A stretch of DNA of 64,000 nucleotides from Streptomyces pseudovenezuelae. Lineage in GTDB: Bacteria > Actinomycetota > Actinomycetes > Streptomycetales > Streptomycetaceae. The DNA is taken from the NCBI RefSeq assembly GCF_029892565.1, contig NZ_JARXVH010000014.1:186001-250000 (forward strand). Direction: 5' to 3'. The position numbers and the translations under genes were made by a program. Of this stretch, positions 16,227 to 25,305 are shown piece after piece (positions within the stretch are counted from its first letter, which is position 1; every line of letters begins with the position of its first letter). A model generated the notes under the pieces. That model was given only the letters and a program-made list of their open reading frames with translations. It did no database searches and was not told the origin of the DNA.

Positions 16227-17851
16227 ACGACGGCGTGAACGGCGTAGCGCTCGCCGTCTTCATCTTCTTCTTCCTGGCCGTCACGGTCGTCGGCTTCCTG
16301 GCGGCCCGCTGGCGCCGGGCCGAGAACGAGGCCAGCCTCGATGAATGGGGCCTGGGCGGACGGTCGTTCGGCACCTGGATCACCTGGTTCCTGCTCGGCG
16401 GCGACCTCTACACGGCGTATACCTTCGTGGCGGTCCCGGCGGCGATCTACGCGGCCGGCGCGGCGGGCTTCTTCGCGGTGCCCTACACAATCCTCGTCTA
16501 TCCGCTGATCTTCACCTTCCTGCCCCGCCTCTGGTCGGTCTCCCACAAGCACGGCTATGTGACGACGTCCGACTTCGTGCGCGGCCGGTTCGGCTCGAAG
16601 GGGCTGTCGCTGGCGGTGGCGGTCACCGGCATCCTGGCGACGATGCCGTACATCGCGCTCCAACTCGTCGGCATCCAGGCGGTCCTGGACGTGATGGGCG
16701 TCGGCGGCGGCGAGGACACCAACTGGTTCGTGAAGGACCTCCCGCTGCTCATCGCCTTCGGCGTGCTGGCGGCGTACACCTACTCCTCGGGGCTGCGCGC
16801 GCCCGCGCTGATCGCGTTCGTGAAGGACACGCTGATCTACATCGTCATCGCGGTGGCGATCATCTACATCCCGATCAAGCTGGGCGGCTTCGACGACATC
16901 TTCGCCAAGGCCGGCGAGGCGTTCGCGCAGACCAACCCGGCGACCGGCGCCCCACGCGGCGCCCTCGTACCGGCCGAGGCGGGTCAATGGACGTACGCCA
17001 CACTCGCGTTGGGCTCCGCGCTGGCGCTCTTCATGTACCCGCACTCGATCACCGCGACGCTCTCCTCCAAGAGCCGTGAGGTGATCCGCCGCAACACCAC
17101 GATCCTGCCGCTGTATTCACTGATGCTCGGCCTGCTGGCGCTGCTCGGCTTCATGGCGATCGCGGCCGGAGTGAAGGTCAGCAACGGGCAGTTGGCGATC
17201 CCGCAGCTGTTCGAGGACATGTTCCCGGACTGGTTCGCGGGCGTGGCCTTCGCGGCGATCGGCATCGGCGCGCTGGTGCCCGCGGCCATCATGTCCATCG
17301 CGGCCGCGAACCTCTTCACCCGCAACATCTACAAGGACTTCATCAAGCCGGACGCCACACCGGCACAGGAGACCAAGGTCTCCAAGCTGGTGTCCCTCCT
17401 GGTGAAGGTCGGCGCGCTGGTCTTCGTCCTGACGATGGACAAGACGGTGGCGATCAACTTCCAGCTGCTCGGCGGCATTTGGATCCTGCAGACCTTCCCG
17501 GCCCTGGTCGGCGGCCTGTTCACCCGCTGGTTCCACCGCTGGGCCCTGCTCGCCGGCTGGGCGGTCGGCATGATCTACGGCACCGCCGCCGCGTACGGCG
17601 TCGCCTCCCCGACCCAGAAGCACTTCGGCGGCTCGTCCAAGGAGATCCCCGGCATCGGTGAGATCGGCTACATCGGCCTGACGGCGTTCGTACTGAACGT
17701 GGTGGTGACCGTCGTCCTGACCTTCGTCCTCAAGGCCCTCAAGGCCCCGGACGGCGTGGACGAGACGCGGCCGGAGGACTACACGGCGGACGCGGGCGAC
17801 CCGGGCGTCGAGGTGGAGCTTCCGCCGGCCACGGCGGGGACCTCTCACTAG
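16223..17851 (+). CDS. sodium:solute symporter family permease (MctP-like)
   Basis: 542 residues, about 13 membrane segments, SSS family. The signature region EWGLGGRSFGTWITWFLLGGDLYTAYTF is split near residues 40-65, and SLLVKVGALVFVL lies in the C-terminal half. The pairing with a DUF3311 subunit resembles monocarboxylate permease MctP of rhizobia, so a short carboxylate is the likely substrate. Following cstA-ybdD, it makes a second carboxylate importer in a row. Confidence 0.9.
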   Translation: MNDGVNGVALAVFIFFFLAVTVVGFLAARWRRAENEASLDEWGLGGRSFGTWITWFLLGGDLYTAYTFVAVPAAIYAAGAAGFFAVPYTILVYPLIFTFLPRLWSVSHKHGYVTTSDFVRGRFGSKGLSLAVAVTGILATMPYIALQLVGIQAVLDVMGVGGGEDTNWFVKDLPLLIAFGVLAAYTYSSGLRAPALIAFVKDTLIYIVIAVAIIYIPIKLGGFDDIFAKAGEAFAQTNPATGAPRGALVPAEAGQWTYATLALGSALALFMYPHSITATLSSKSREVIRRNTTILPLYSLMLGLLALLGFMAIAAGVKVSNGQLAIPQLFEDMFPDWFAGVAFAAIGIGALVPAAIMSIAAANLFTRNIYKDFIKPDATPAQETKVSKLVSLLVKVGALVFVLTMDKTVAINFQLLGGIWILQTFPALVGGLFTRWFHRWALLAGWAVGMIYGTAAAYGVASPTQKHFGGSSKEIPGIGEIGYIGLTAFVLNVVVTVVLTFVLKALKAPDGVDETRPEDYTADAGDPGVEVELPPATAGTSH

Positions 17852-17859
17852 GCGCGTGT

Positions 17860-17895
17860 GCCACGGGCCGTCGGAGAAATCCGGCGGCCCGTGGC
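17860..17895 (+). terminator. terminator after the symporter
   Basis: GCCACGGGCCGTCGG and CCGGCGGCCCGTGGC form a 15-bp stem with one T-G pair around loop AGAAAT, nine bases after the symporter stop. Confidence 0.82.
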
Positions 17896-17921
17896 CGTGC
17901 CCGTCGGGCACACTCACCCGC

Positions 17922-18428
17922 ATGGACATCGCGATCCGAGCGGCACGACGCGCCGAATACGAGCCCCTGGGCGAGATCACCGCACAGGCCTACCTCCAGG
18001 ACGACCTCCTGACCTTCGGCGAGAGCGACTGGTACCTCGGCGAACTCAGAGACGTGGCCAAGCGGGCTGCCGTCGCCGACGTCCTGGTCGCCGTCGACGG
18101 GGACCGGCTGCTCGGCGGGGTCACCTTCGTCACCTCCGGTGTCCACATGGCCGAGCGGGCCACCGCCGCCGAGGCCGAGATCCGGATGCTCGCCGTCGAC
18201 CGGGCGGCCCGCGGCCGAGGTGCCGGAGAGGCGCTCGTCCGCGCCTGTGTCGACCGGGCGAGGGCCACCGACGGCTGCACCGGCATCGTCCTGTCGACCC
18301 AGCCGATCATGCGCGCCGCCCACCGCATCTACGAACGCCTGGGCTTCGTACGCGCCCCGGAGCGCGACTGGAACCCGATCCCGGACGCCGGCGACTTCGT
18401 CCTGCTCACCTATCAGTTGACGTTCTGA
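17922..18428 (+). CDS. GNAT family N-acetyltransferase
   Basis: 168 residues from ATG 17922 (MDIAIRAARR). The acetyl-CoA loop RGRGAGEALVRACV (motif A, R-G-x-G-x-G/A) lies near residue 97, followed by the GNAT C-terminal pattern AHRIYERLGFVRAPERDW. Substrate unknown. Frame upstream to 17856 overlaps the terminator, so the internal ATG is preferred; no clear Shine-Dalgarno is seen, so it may be leaderless. Confidence 0.88.
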   Translation: MDIAIRAARRAEYEPLGEITAQAYLQDDLLTFGESDWYLGELRDVAKRAAVADVLVAVDGDRLLGGVTFVTSGVHMAERATAAEAEIRMLAVDRAARGRGAGEALVRACVDRARATDGCTGIVLSTQPIMRAAHRIYERLGFVRAPERDWNPIPDAGDFVLLTYQLTF

Positions 18429-18450
18429 CACGCTCCGAAGCCGGCGCGCG

Positions 18451-18497
18451 ACACAACATCTAGGGGTGCTACTACAACCCAGCACAAGATGTATGCT
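18451..18497 (+). promoter_or_regulatory. tandem NrdR boxes and nrdAB promoter
   Basis: ACACAACATCTAGGGG (18451-18466) and GCACAAGATGTATGCT (18482-18497) resemble the 16-bp NrdR box and are 31 bases apart, three helical turns, the usual arrangement. The second box covers a plausible -10 hexamer TATGCT (18492-18497), so NrdR binding would block polymerase. The nrdR gene is not in this window. The whole gene-free stretch 18429-18745 is occupied by this promoter and the riboswitch. Confidence 0.75.
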
Positions 18498-18505
18498 CAT
18501 GCTCG

Positions 18506-18609
18506 CTGTCGTCGCAGGGGAATCCGGTGCGAATCCGGAACTGTCCCGCAACGGTGTACTCATGCGTGTTCGCACACGTATGGGCGTCAGTCCGAGGACC
18601 TGCCGACAG
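18506..18609 (+). ncRNA. cobalamin (AdoCbl) riboswitch
   Basis: The conserved core is recognisable: GGGGAATCCGGTGCGAATCC, then CTGTCCCGCAACGGTGTA, and after a variable arm CAGTCCGAGGACCTGCC. Closing stem P1 pairs CTGTCG (18506-18511) with CGACAG (18604-18609). The B12 riboswitch before class Ia nrdABS in S. coelicolor represses the operon when coenzyme B12 is present, letting the B12-dependent class II enzyme take over. Downstream CCCGG/CCGGG segments (18613-18665) may form the switching stem; I could not resolve which. Confidence 0.93.
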
Positions 18610-18745
18610 TGCGCCCGGCCGCCGTGGTCCGGGTGCATGACGTCCGGGCCTCGTGGAATGGGCCGGGGACGCGACGCCGTCGTGCGCTCGTGGCTGCCCC
18701 CTGCCCTCCGCCAGGCCCCCCGTGCCCAGCGAGGGAGAGCCCCAC

Positions 18746-21106
18746 GTGACCATCGCGCCAGCCGACCCGGCTTCAGTCACCGCGCCGGAGACCGACGGCC
18801 CCGGTACCGCGTTGCTGCGGATCCTGACCGAGCTGACCGCCGACCTCCCCGACGCCGATCCCGGCCGGGTCGCCGCCGCCGCGCTGCGCGGCCGCTCCGC
18901 GCGGGCCGACGAGGCCGAACTGCGCGAGCTGGCCACGGAGGCGGCCGCCGGTCTCATCTCGGAGGACCCCGCCTACTCGCAGGTGGCCGCCCGGCTGTTG
19001 ACCGTCTCCATCCGCGCCGAGGCCGCCTCGCAGGGCGTCACGTCGTTCACCGAGTCGGTCGTCGTCGGCCACCGCGAAGGCCTCATCGCCGACCGCACCG
19101 CCGAGTTTGTCCGCCTCCACGCGGCCCGCCTCGACGAGCTGATCGACCAGCACGCCGACGACCGCTTCGGCTACTTCGGCCTGCGCACCCTGCACAGCCG
19201 CTACCTGCTGCGGCACCCCATCACCCGCAAGGTCGTCGAGACCCCCCAGCACTTCATGCTGCGCGTCGCGGCAGGCCTCGCCGAGGACGACACCGCCCGC
19301 TCGGTGGACGAAGTCGCCGCGCTCTACCGCCTGATGAGCCACCTCGACTACCTCCCCTCCTCCCCCACGCTCTTCAACTCCGGCACCCGGCACCCCCAGA
19401 TGTCGTCCTGCTACCTCCTCGACTCCCCGCTGGACGAGCTGGACTCCATCTACGACCGCTACCACCAGGTCGCCCGCCTCTCCAAGCACGCCGGCGGCAT
19501 CGGCATCGCCTACTCCCGCATCCGCTCCCGGGGTTCACTGATCCGCGGCACCAACGGGCACTCCAACGGCATCGTCCCGTTCCTGAAGACCCTCGACGCC
19601 TCCGTCGCCGCGGTGAACCAGGGCGGCCGGCGCAAGGGCGCCGCCGCGGTCTACCTGGAGACCTGGCACTCCGACATCGAGGAGTTCCTGGAGCTGCGGG
19701 ACAACACCGGTGAGGACGCCCGCCGTACGCACAACCTGAACCTCGCGCACTGGATCCCGGACGAGTTCATGCGCCGGGTGAACGAGGACGGCGTCTGGTC
19801 GCTCTTCTCCCCCGCCGACGTGCCCGAACTGGTCGACCTGTGGGGTGCGGAGTTCGACGCCGCCTACCGCAGGGCGGAGGCCGCCGGGCTCGCCCGCAAG
19901 ACCATCCCGGCGCGCGACCTCTACGGCCGCATGATGCGCACCCTCGCGCAGACCGGCAACGGCTGGCTGACCTTCAAGGACGCCGCCAACCGCACCGCCA
20001 ACCAGACCGCCGAGCCGGGCCACACGGTCCACTCCTCCAACCTCTGCACGGAGATCCTGGAGGTCACGGACGACGGCGAGACCGCGGTCTGCAACCTGGG
20101 CTCGGTCAACCTCGGCGCCTTCGTGGTCGGCCGGGACATCGACTGGGACCGGCTGGACGAGACCGTCCGCACGGCCGTCACCTTCCTCGACCGGGTCGTC
20201 GACATCAACTTCTACCCGACCGAGCAGGCGGGCCGCTCCAACGCCAAGTGGCGCCCGGTCGGCCTCGGCGCGATGGGCCTGCAGGACGTCTTCTTCAAAC
20301 TGCGCCTGCCCTTCGACTCCCCCGAGGCCAAGGCCCTCTCCACCCGCATCGCCGAGCGCATCATGCTCGCCGCGTACGAGGCGTCGGCAGACCTGGCCGA
20401 GCGCAACGGACCGCTTCCCGCGTGGGAGAAGACCCGTACGGCCCGGGGCGTCCTGCACCCCGACCACTACGACGTCGAGCTGACCTGGCCGGAGCGCTGG
20501 GCGGCACTGCGGGAACGTATCGCCCAGGTCGGCATGCGCAACAGCCTCCTCCTCGCGATCGCCCCCACGGCCACCATCGCCTCGATCGCGGGCGTCTACG
20601 AGTGCATCGAGCCGCAGGTCTCCAACCTGTTCAAGCGCGAGACGCTGTCCGGCGAGTTCCTCCAGGTCAACTCCTACCTGGTCGACGAGTTGAAGCGCCT
20701 CGGCGTCTGGGACGCCCGCACCCGCGAGGCCCTGCGCGACGCCAACGGCTCGGTCCAGGCCTTCGCCTGGATCCCGGCGGACGTCCGCGCCCTGTACCGC
20801 ACGGCCTGGGAGATCCCGCAGCGCGGCCTGATCGACATGGCCGCCGCGCGCACTCCGTACCTCGACCAGTCCCAGTCCCTGAACCTGTTCCTGGAGACGC
20901 CGACCATCGGCAAGCTCTCGTCGATGTACGCGTACGCCTGGAAGCAGGGCCTGAAGACGACGTACTACCTGCGCTCGCGCCCGGCGACGAGGATCGCCCG
21001 CGCGGCCCAGGCCCAAGCCCCCATCCCTGTCCAGCAGCCGACCCCGGACGAAGACGTGGTCGCCTGCTCCCTTGAGAACCCCGAGTCCTGCGAGGCGTGC
21101 CAATAA
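18746..21106 (+). CDS. nrdA: class I ribonucleotide reductase alpha subunit
   Basis: 786 residues. It reduces ribonucleotides to deoxyribonucleotides with NrdB. Visible: SSCYLLDSPLDELDSI with a substrate-site cysteine (~230), the active-site region HSSNLCTEILEV (~425-440), the AIAPTATIASIAGVYECIEP loop (~610), and the C-terminal thioredoxin-reducible pair CEAC at the very end. The N-terminal ATP-cone motif (V-x-KRDG) is not seen, so the usual dATP activity control may be absent. GTG 18746 is preceded by GAGGGAGAG. It overlaps nrdB as TAATG. Confidence 0.96.
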   Translation: MTIAPADPASVTAPETDGPGTALLRILTELTADLPDADPGRVAAAALRGRSARADEAELRELATEAAAGLISEDPAYSQVAARLLTVSIRAEAASQGVTSFTESVVVGHREGLIADRTAEFVRLHAARLDELIDQHADDRFGYFGLRTLHSRYLLRHPITRKVVETPQHFMLRVAAGLAEDDTARSVDEVAALYRLMSHLDYLPSSPTLFNSGTRHPQMSSCYLLDSPLDELDSIYDRYHQVARLSKHAGGIGIAYSRIRSRGSLIRGTNGHSNGIVPFLKTLDASVAAVNQGGRRKGAAAVYLETWHSDIEEFLELRDNTGEDARRTHNLNLAHWIPDEFMRRVNEDGVWSLFSPADVPELVDLWGAEFDAAYRRAEAAGLARKTIPARDLYGRMMRTLAQTGNGWLTFKDAANRTANQTAEPGHTVHSSNLCTEILEVTDDGETAVCNLGSVNLGAFVVGRDIDWDRLDETVRTAVTFLDRVVDINFYPTEQAGRSNAKWRPVGLGAMGLQDVFFKLRLPFDSPEAKALSTRIAERIMLAAYEASADLAERNGPLPAWEKTRTARGVLHPDHYDVELTWPERWAALRERIAQVGMRNSLLLAIAPTATIASIAGVYECIEPQVSNLFKRETLSGEFLQVNSYLVDELKRLGVWDARTREALRDANGSVQAFAWIPADVRALYRTAWEIPQRGLIDMAAARTPYLDQSQSLNLFLETPTIGKLSSMYAYAWKQGLKTTYYLRSRPATRIARAAQAQAPIPVQQPTPDEDVVACSLENPESCEACQ

Positions 21107-22119
21107 TGTCCACCGAAGCCAAGAACCTGCTCGACCCGGGCTTCGAGCTGACCCTCCGCCCCATGCGCTACCCCGACTTCTACGAGCGCTACCGGGACGC
21201 CATCAAGAACACCTGGACCGTCGAGGAGGTCGACCTCCACTCGGACGTCACCGATCTCGCGAAGCTGACGCCGGGTGAGCAGCACATGATCGGGCGGCTG
21301 GTCGCGTTCTTCGCGACGGGCGACTCGATCGTGGCGAACAACCTCGTGCTGACGCTGTACAAGCACATCAACTCCCCCGAGGCACGGCTGTACTTGAGCC
21401 GCCAGCTCTTCGAGGAGGCCGTGCACGTCCAGTTCTATCTGACCCTGCTGGACACCTACCTCCCCGACCCGGAGGACAGGGCCGCCGCCTTCGACGCGGT
21501 GGAGAACATCCCCTCCATCCGCGAGAAGGCCGAGTTCTGCTTCAAGTGGATCAACGAGGTCGAGAAGCTCGACCGGTTGGAGACCAAGGCCGACCGCCGG
21601 CGTTTCCTGCTCAACCTGATCTGCTTCGCCGCGTGCATCGAGGGGCTGTTCTTCTACGGGGCCTTCGCGTACGTGTACTGGTTCCGGAGCCGGGGGTTGC
21701 TGCACGGTCTGGCGACCGGCACGAACTGGGTTTTCCGCGACGAGACCATGCACATGTCCTTCGCCTTCGAGGTCGTCGACACCGTCCGCAAGGAGGAGCC
21801 TGAGCTCTTCGACGACGAGCTGAGGCAGCAGGTCACGGACATGCTGAAGGAGGCCGTCGAGGCGGAGCTGCAGTTCGGGCGTGACCTGTGCGGTGACGGA
21901 CTGCCGGGCATGAACACGGAGTCGATGCGGCAGTACCTGGAGTGCGTGGCCGACCAGCGCCTTCAGCGGCTCGGGTTCGCGCCGGTCTACGGCTCCGAAA
22001 ACCCCTTCTCCTTCATGGAGTTGCAGGGCGTCCAGGAGCTGACCAACTTCTTCGAGCGCCGCCCGTCCGCGTACCAGGTGGCGGTGGAGGGTTCGGTCGA
22101 CCTCGACGAGGACTTCTAG
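21106..22119 (+). CDS. nrdB: class I ribonucleotide reductase beta subunit
   Basis: 337 residues. It carries the dimetal-oxygen centre and tyrosyl radical. Ligand motifs: FATGDSIVANN (Asp), LFEEAVHVQFY with E-x2-H and a Tyr four residues after the His, matching the E. coli Y122 radical position, then the second set in IEGLFFYGAF and RDETMHMSF. The last residues are acidic (VDLDEDF), as needed to dock on NrdA. A terminator follows at 22159. Confidence 0.96.
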   Translation: MSTEAKNLLDPGFELTLRPMRYPDFYERYRDAIKNTWTVEEVDLHSDVTDLAKLTPGEQHMIGRLVAFFATGDSIVANNLVLTLYKHINSPEARLYLSRQLFEEAVHVQFYLTLLDTYLPDPEDRAAAFDAVENIPSIREKAEFCFKWINEVEKLDRLETKADRRRFLLNLICFAACIEGLFFYGAFAYVYWFRSRGLLHGLATGTNWVFRDETMHMSFAFEVVDTVRKEEPELFDDELRQQVTDMLKEAVEAELQFGRDLCGDGLPGMNTESMRQYLECVADQRLQRLGFAPVYGSENPFSFMELQGVQELTNFFERRPSAYQVAVEGSVDLDEDF

Positions 22120-22158
22120 ACCCCGTCCGCTCAACCTCCCCCGGTCCGCCAAAGATTG

Positions 22159-22189
22159 GGACGGCCCATGGAGCTTCCATGGGCCGTCC
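22159..22189 (+). terminator. terminator after nrdB
   Basis: Perfect 14-bp stem GGACGGCCCATGGA / TCCATGGGCCGTCC with a three-base loop, 40 bases past the nrdB stop. It ends the nrdAB transcript before the peptidase gene. The remaining 200 bases to 22392 hold only the peptidase promoter. Confidence 0.82.
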
Positions 22190-22392
22190 ATGGACCTTCT
22201 ATGGCGCGGCAAAGTTCTTCCGGCGCATCTGGTTCCGCCTCCACACCCCCGGTTACGTTCTGGCCGTCCTGTTCATGCCATGCACAGCGGCAGCCCAGGG
22301 TGTTCAAAATGTCATGCTCATGACTGCGCACTCCGCCGCCGCTACGCGCGTCACGGGCCTGCCTGAAACCCCACCGATGGAGGCAGTACCCC

Positions 22393-24459
22393 ATGCGTGA
22401 GTCACGCCCGAGCAAGCGCGGCCGGAGTCTGCGAAGACTTCTGGCCCTGGCCGTTCCCGCCTTCGCCCTCACCGCCGCGGGCCTGATGGCGGCACCGGCC
22501 GCCGGGGCACAGACCGCACCGGCCACCCCCCACACCACCCGCGTCACCCAGAATTCCCAGGCCCTCACCTCCCCCTCCCGCCAGACCTTCCACTCCACCG
22601 GCAAGGCCGGTCAGAAGGTGCCGACCACACACCTGTGCGCCACCGCGGCCCCGGGTCAGGCGTCCTGCTTCGCGCAGCGGCGCACCGACATCGAGCAGAG
22701 CCTGGCCGCCGCGCTCGCCACCGCGCCCTCGGGACTCAGCCCGGCCAATCTGCACAGCGCCTACAACCTGCCCTCGACCGGCGGTTCCGGTCTGACCGTC
22801 GCGGTCGTGGACGCGTACAACGACCCCAACGCCGCGTCGGACCTGGCCACTTACCGCTCGCAGTACGGCCTGTCGGCGTGCACGAAGGCCAACGGCTGCT
22901 TCAAGCAGGTCAGTCAGACCGGTTCCACCACCTCGCTGCCCTCGAACGACACGGGTTGGGCGGGTGAGGAGGCGCTGGACATCGACATGGTCAGCGCGGT
23001 CTGCCCCAACTGCAACATCACGCTCGTGGAAGCGAATTCGGCCAACGACTCCGACCTCGGCGCCGCCGAGAACGAGGCCGTCGCGCTCGGCGCCAAGTTC
23101 GTCTCCAACAGCTGGGGCGGCGACGAGGCCTCCTCCCAGACCGGCGAGGACACCTCGTACTTCAAGCACCCGGGCGTCGCCATCACGGTGAGTTCGGGCG
23201 ACGAGGCGTACGGCGCGGAGTACCCGGCGACGTCCCAGTACGTGACGGCCGTCGGCGGCACCGCCCTGTCGACGTCCTCCAACTCCCGCGGCTGGACCGA
23301 GTCCGTGTGGAAGACCAGCAGCAGTGAGGGGACGGGGTCCGGCTGCTCCGCGTACGACGCGAAGCCCAGCTGGCAGACCGACACCGGCTGTACCAAGCGC
23401 ATGGAGTCCGACGTCTCCGCGGTCGCCGACCCGGCCACCGGCGTCGCGGTGTACGACACCTACGGCGGCTCCGGCTGGGCGGTGTACGGCGGTACGAGCG
23501 CCTCGGCGCCGATCATCGCGGGTGTGTACGCGCTGGCCGGTACCCCGGGGTCGAGTGACTACCCGGCGAAGTATCCGTACAGCCACACGAGCAACCTGTA
23601 CGACGTCACCAGCGGCAACAACGGCTCCTGCTCGCCGAGTTACTTCTGCACCGCGGCCACCGGCTACGACGGTCCGACCGGCTGGGGCACCCCCAACGGC
23701 ACCACCGCCTTCACCTCGGGCACCAGCACCGGCAACACCGTGACGGTCACCAACCCGGGCGGCCAGTCGACGACGACCGGCGGCTCGGCCAGCCTGCAGA
23801 TCAGCGCGAGCGACAGCGCCGGTGCGACGCTGACGTACAGCGCCTCGGGGCTGCCGTCCGGGCTGTCCATCGGCAGTTCGTCCGGCCTGATCTCGGGTAC
23901 GGCGTCGACCGCGGGCACGTATCAGGTCACCGTGACCGCGAAGGACTCCACCGGCGCGACCGGCTCGACGTCCTTCACCTGGACCGTCGGTTCCAGCGGC
24001 GGTACCTGCACCTCGGTCCAGCTGCTCGGCAACGCCGGCTTCGAGTCGGGCAGCACCACGTGGACCTCGTCCAGCGGGGTCATCACCAATGACAGTGGTG
24101 AGAGCGCCCACGCCGGTTCGTACTACGCGTGGCTCGACGGGTACGGCTCCACGCACACCGACACGCTGTCCCAGTCGGTGGCGGTGCCGTCCGGCTGCAA
24201 GGCCACCTTCACCTTCTACCTGCACGTCGACACCGCGGAGACCTCCACCAGCGCCGCGTACGACAAGCTGACGGTCACCGCCGGTTCGACGACCCTGGCC
24301 ACCTACTCCAACCTCAACAAGGCGTCCGGGTACGCCCAGAAGTCCTTCGACCTGTCCTCGTACGCCGGCTCGACCGTCACCCTGAAGTTCAGCGGTGTCG
24401 AGGACTCCTCGCTCCAGACCAGCTTCGTCCTCGACGACACCGCCGTCACGACCGGCTGA
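22393..24459 (+). CDS. secreted S53 (sedolisin-like) serine-carboxyl peptidase
   Basis: 688 residues. Signal peptide: a basic start (KRGRSLRRLL), hydrophobic core and an AxA site (GAQTA, ~40). The catalytic domain (~115-440) shows the sedolisin Glu/Asp pair in GEEALDIDM (~195), the SSGDEAYGAEYPATS region (~275), and the catalytic serine in GGTSASAPIIAG (~365). A putative Ig-like domain (TVTNPGGQSTTTGG..., ~450-535) and a lectin-like C-terminal domain (LLGNAGFESGSTTW, ~545-688) follow, probably for binding polymers or cell surface. No long inhibitory pro-domain is seen. It lies between nrdB and the AraC-type gene, where I do not recall it in S. coelicolor. Confidence 0.88.
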   Translation: MRESRPSKRGRSLRRLLALAVPAFALTAAGLMAAPAAGAQTAPATPHTTRVTQNSQALTSPSRQTFHSTGKAGQKVPTTHLCATAAPGQASCFAQRRTDIEQSLAAALATAPSGLSPANLHSAYNLPSTGGSGLTVAVVDAYNDPNAASDLATYRSQYGLSACTKANGCFKQVSQTGSTTSLPSNDTGWAGEEALDIDMVSAVCPNCNITLVEANSANDSDLGAAENEAVALGAKFVSNSWGGDEASSQTGEDTSYFKHPGVAITVSSGDEAYGAEYPATSQYVTAVGGTALSTSSNSRGWTESVWKTSSSEGTGSGCSAYDAKPSWQTDTGCTKRMESDVSAVADPATGVAVYDTYGGSGWAVYGGTSASAPIIAGVYALAGTPGSSDYPAKYPYSHTSNLYDVTSGNNGSCSPSYFCTAATGYDGPTGWGTPNGTTAFTSGTSTGNTVTVTNPGGQSTTTGGSASLQISASDSAGATLTYSASGLPSGLSIGSSSGLISGTASTAGTYQVTVTAKDSTGATGSTSFTWTVGSSGGTCTSVQLLGNAGFESGSTTWTSSSGVITNDSGESAHAGSYYAWLDGYGSTHTDTLSQSVAVPSGCKATFTFYLHVDTAETSTSAAYDKLTVTAGSTTLATYSNLNKASGYAQKSFDLSSYAGSTVTLKFSGVEDSSLQTSFVLDDTAVTTG

Positions 24460-24595
24460 CCTCCGCGACACTCCGGGCCCCGGTCGCCGCCTTCGCGGCC
24501 GGGGCTCCGGCGTGCGGACGGACGGGCACGGGGCGTGAATGCGACGGCGTGGATCCAGGCGTACGGGTCATACGTCCAATGGCAGAGGAGGCCCC

Positions 24596-25123
24596 ATGCG
24601 TATCCGTCGCACGACCCCCGCTCTCGCCCTGACCGCCCTGACGCTCGTGATCGCCGGCTGCGGCAGCCAGTCCGGCCGCGACGAAGGCTCCGCGCGCAGT
24701 GTGTCGCCGTCCACGACGGCCAGGCCCTCGACGGCCAGGCCTTCGGCGACCGAGTCCCCGACCGCCGAGCCCCCGACGACCCGGTCCCCGACGGCCGACC
24801 CTTCGCGGTGTGCGACGGTCTCCGGTTCGCTCGGCGCCGACGACCGCGGCCGTACCGTGTGCCTCGCGACCGGAGAGGTGGTCCGGGTCGAGCTGGACGG
24901 CACCTCTGATCGGCCGTGGAAGGCGGTGTCCGCCGAGGGCGCCGGTCTTGAGGCCGCCAACAGCGGCATCGTGATGCAGCCCGGTGACGCGAACGCCGCC
25001 TACAAGGCCGTCTCGACAGGAAAGATCCGGCTGAGCTCGACGCGTCCGTTGTGCGGCGCCGAGTCCGGCCGGATCTCCTGCAAGGGGATTCAGGAGTGGT
25101 GGGTCACCGTGGTGGTGAGGTAG
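24596..25123 (+). CDS. small secreted lipoprotein, function unknown
   Basis: 175 residues. Lipoprotein signal with lipobox IAGC (Cys about residue 22), then a Ser/Thr/Pro-rich spacer (roughly residues 30-70, repeated TARPSTARPS-like units) and a C-terminal globular domain with four cysteines that may form disulfides (RCATVSG, TVCLATG, PLCGAE, ISCKGI). ATG 24596 has AGGAGG seven bases upstream. It ends in an aromatic/basic strand (WWVTVVVR). It follows the S53 peptidase gene on the same strand. Confidence 0.82.
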   Translation: MRIRRTTPALALTALTLVIAGCGSQSGRDEGSARSVSPSTTARPSTARPSATESPTAEPPTTRSPTADPSRCATVSGSLGADDRGRTVCLATGEVVRVELDGTSDRPWKAVSAEGAGLEAANSGIVMQPGDANAAYKAVSTGKIRLSSTRPLCGAESGRISCKGIQEWWVTVVVR

Positions 25124-25305
25124 CCGTGCCGCCGTGCGGGGCGGGCCGGCTCGGGGTGCTCCCGGCGGGCCTGCTCGGCCTCGCGGATCTGCCGGTCGAT
25201 CCGGCGGTCGTGCGCGATGCCGATGACGGACGGGAGCACCAGCAGGACGAGGAGGGCGAGAACAGCAAGCATTCCGATCAGTCCTTCTATCTGTGCGGTA
25301 TCCAT
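25090..25305 (-). CDS. small single-span membrane protein
   Basis: 71 residues from ATG 25305 (MDTAQIEGL). One hydrophobic helix (IGMLAVLALLVLLVLPSVIGI) is followed by a highly charged, mostly basic segment (HDRRIDRQIREAEQARREH), so the tail is probably cytosolic. The 3' end overlaps the convergent lipoprotein gene by 34 bases, which is unusual. No family recognised and no clear Shine-Dalgarno. The hydrophobicity pattern makes a real gene likely but not sure. Confidence 0.6.
   Translation of the reverse strand: MDTAQIEGLIGMLAVLALLVLLVLPSVIGIAHDRRIDRQIREAEQARREHPEPARPARRHGYLTTTVTHHS

Noticed and set aside
18613..18665. Classical intrinsic terminator as riboswitch expression platform
   Set aside because: Alternative CCCGG/CCGGG pairings exist but no T-run follows and no single stem stands out by eye, so no separate terminator is called.
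23730..24010. Serine/threonine/glycine-rich stretch of the S53 peptidase as a tandem repeat array
   Set aside because: Composition bias and an Ig-like fold explain it; no regular DNA period is seen.
22402..24471. 689-residue minus-strand frame
   Set aside because: Antisense to the S53 peptidase gene, which has signal peptide and catalytic motifs.
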